Assembly: GCA_039881145.1 (NCBI GenBank)
Contig: JAYKKI010000005.1
Span: 21,819,501-21,883,500 of the forward strand
DNA length: 64,000 bases
Direction of reading: 5' to 3'
Origin: Druceiella hillmani
Lineage: Eukaryota; Arthropoda; Insecta; Lepidoptera; Hepialidae
In this document: piece after piece, positions 63,430 to 64,000 of the stretch
How positions within the stretch are numbered: position 1 is the first letter of the stretch
Layout of the letters: the number at the start of each line of letters is the position of its first letter
The notes under the pieces: generated by a model
The model's input: the letters and a program-made list of their open reading frames with translations, nothing else
The model's database searches: none
Told to the model about the DNA's origin: nothing
Position numbers and translations under genes: made by a program

Positions 63430-63752
63430 TTAATACAATGGGGCAAATAGTCGGTCCCTGACTGAATATTTCATCGCCACTGCGAGTTGCCGTCGATCGT
63501 ATTCAAATTCCACAAATAGCAGGTCCCGCAACCACATACAGCTAGTGATGTGATGTGTTGGACGCCTACACATGTTAGAATCAAATCGATGTTTATTTTG
63601 AATTGTATGACTTTTATCAACATAGCTTTTCTGTATTTTGGAATGGTTTTGAATAGATAAATACAACTGAAAATATTATTAAAAGAAGGACTTACATTCA
63701 GATATAAATGCAAGTATATATCCATCATCACAAGACCTTCGGAAAACGGCAC
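63430..63752 (-). other. Protein-like minus-strand segment, unidentified
   Basis: Two overlapping minus frames cover this region. The GC-richer part (63460-63570) follows an acceptor-like ACATGTGTAG and reads either RPTHHITSCMWLRDLLF... or GVQHITSLAVCGCGTCYLW.... Neither is recognised. It may be a decayed repeat. Confidence 0.2.
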
Positions 63753-64000
63753 ATATTTTTGTTATTTCGTGTAGAAGTGAATTCACTGATCTAAATGTTC
63801 AGATACTGATTTGCCACGTTAGTATGATGAGACGTTCCATTATAACTATCTGTACCACATGTACGTGAATATTCAGACAGGGTTACCTATAACGCGATGT
63901 TATAATTAATTTACTTACTTATCGATTAATAATTTTAATGAATATATGTCTGAGTGCCTTGTTCATGAAAGTTTCCTGGATTATAGAAGAATCTAAATAT

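Overview
The window is about 64 kb of very AT-rich (clearly over two-thirds A+T), gene-poor animal DNA. It looks like intronic or intergenic sequence from an insect, most likely a moth or butterfly. Reasons for that placement: no compact genes or operons; many long (TA)n tracts; a tRNA-derived SINE; a LINE/SINE 3' tail and two repeat families of the kind I associate with lepidopteran genomes (one bounded by GGTTCCGTAGC / GCTACGGAATCC, one containing AAAATCCGTCCAGTAG); and relics of mariner, P-element (THAP), PIF/Harbinger and non-LTR elements. The species cannot be fixed from sequence alone. No intact host gene and no tRNA or rRNA gene was found. Three short segments have exon-like features (24806-24944 +, 46221-46396 -, 45185-45830 +), but none could be identified.

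Layout. 0-15 kb: AT-rich DNA with microsatellites, a LINE/SINE tail (3.8 kb), a nested 60-bp tandem array (4.7-5.2 kb) and GC-rich islands at 5.3-5.7 and 11.6-12.1 kb that may be promoter or enhancer sequence. 15-22 kb: a dense transposon graveyard holding a Harbinger transposase fragment beside an oppositely oriented MADF exon (16.2-16.5 kb), a non-LTR reverse transcriptase relic (17.6-18.0 kb), a SINE (20.5 kb) and a mariner pseudogene (20.7-21.7 kb) carrying an internal inverted duplication. 22-36 kb: mostly unremarkable AT-rich DNA, with a candidate first coding exon (24.8 kb), a 372-bp tandem duplication (27.2-27.9 kb), a short inverted-repeat element with a hammerhead-ribozyme motif (28.2 kb) and a 50-bp perfect palindrome (30.55 kb). 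36-40 kb: a GC-richer candidate regulatory block, then two oppositely oriented arrays of degenerate subrepeats. 42.1-44.5 kb: a decayed THAP/P-element transposase on the minus strand. 48.3-53.6 kb: a LINE RT relic beside a large foldback structure, with inverted arms of about 0.7 kb enclosing two long (TA)n tracts and four tandem copies of a 380-bp unit. 54-64 kb: AT-rich DNA with a 650-bp repeat (57.5 kb), two more copies of the hammerhead-associated element (59.6 and 62.4 kb) and a GC island (60.6-60.9 kb).

The genes do not form a pathway. The biology visible here is that of mobile and structured DNA. The strongest lead is the short element family whose long terminal inverted repeats would form an extended stem I of a type I hammerhead ribozyme. 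The next is the pair of foldback-like structures with a P-superfamily transposase relic between them, which recalls Galileo/FB-type elements.
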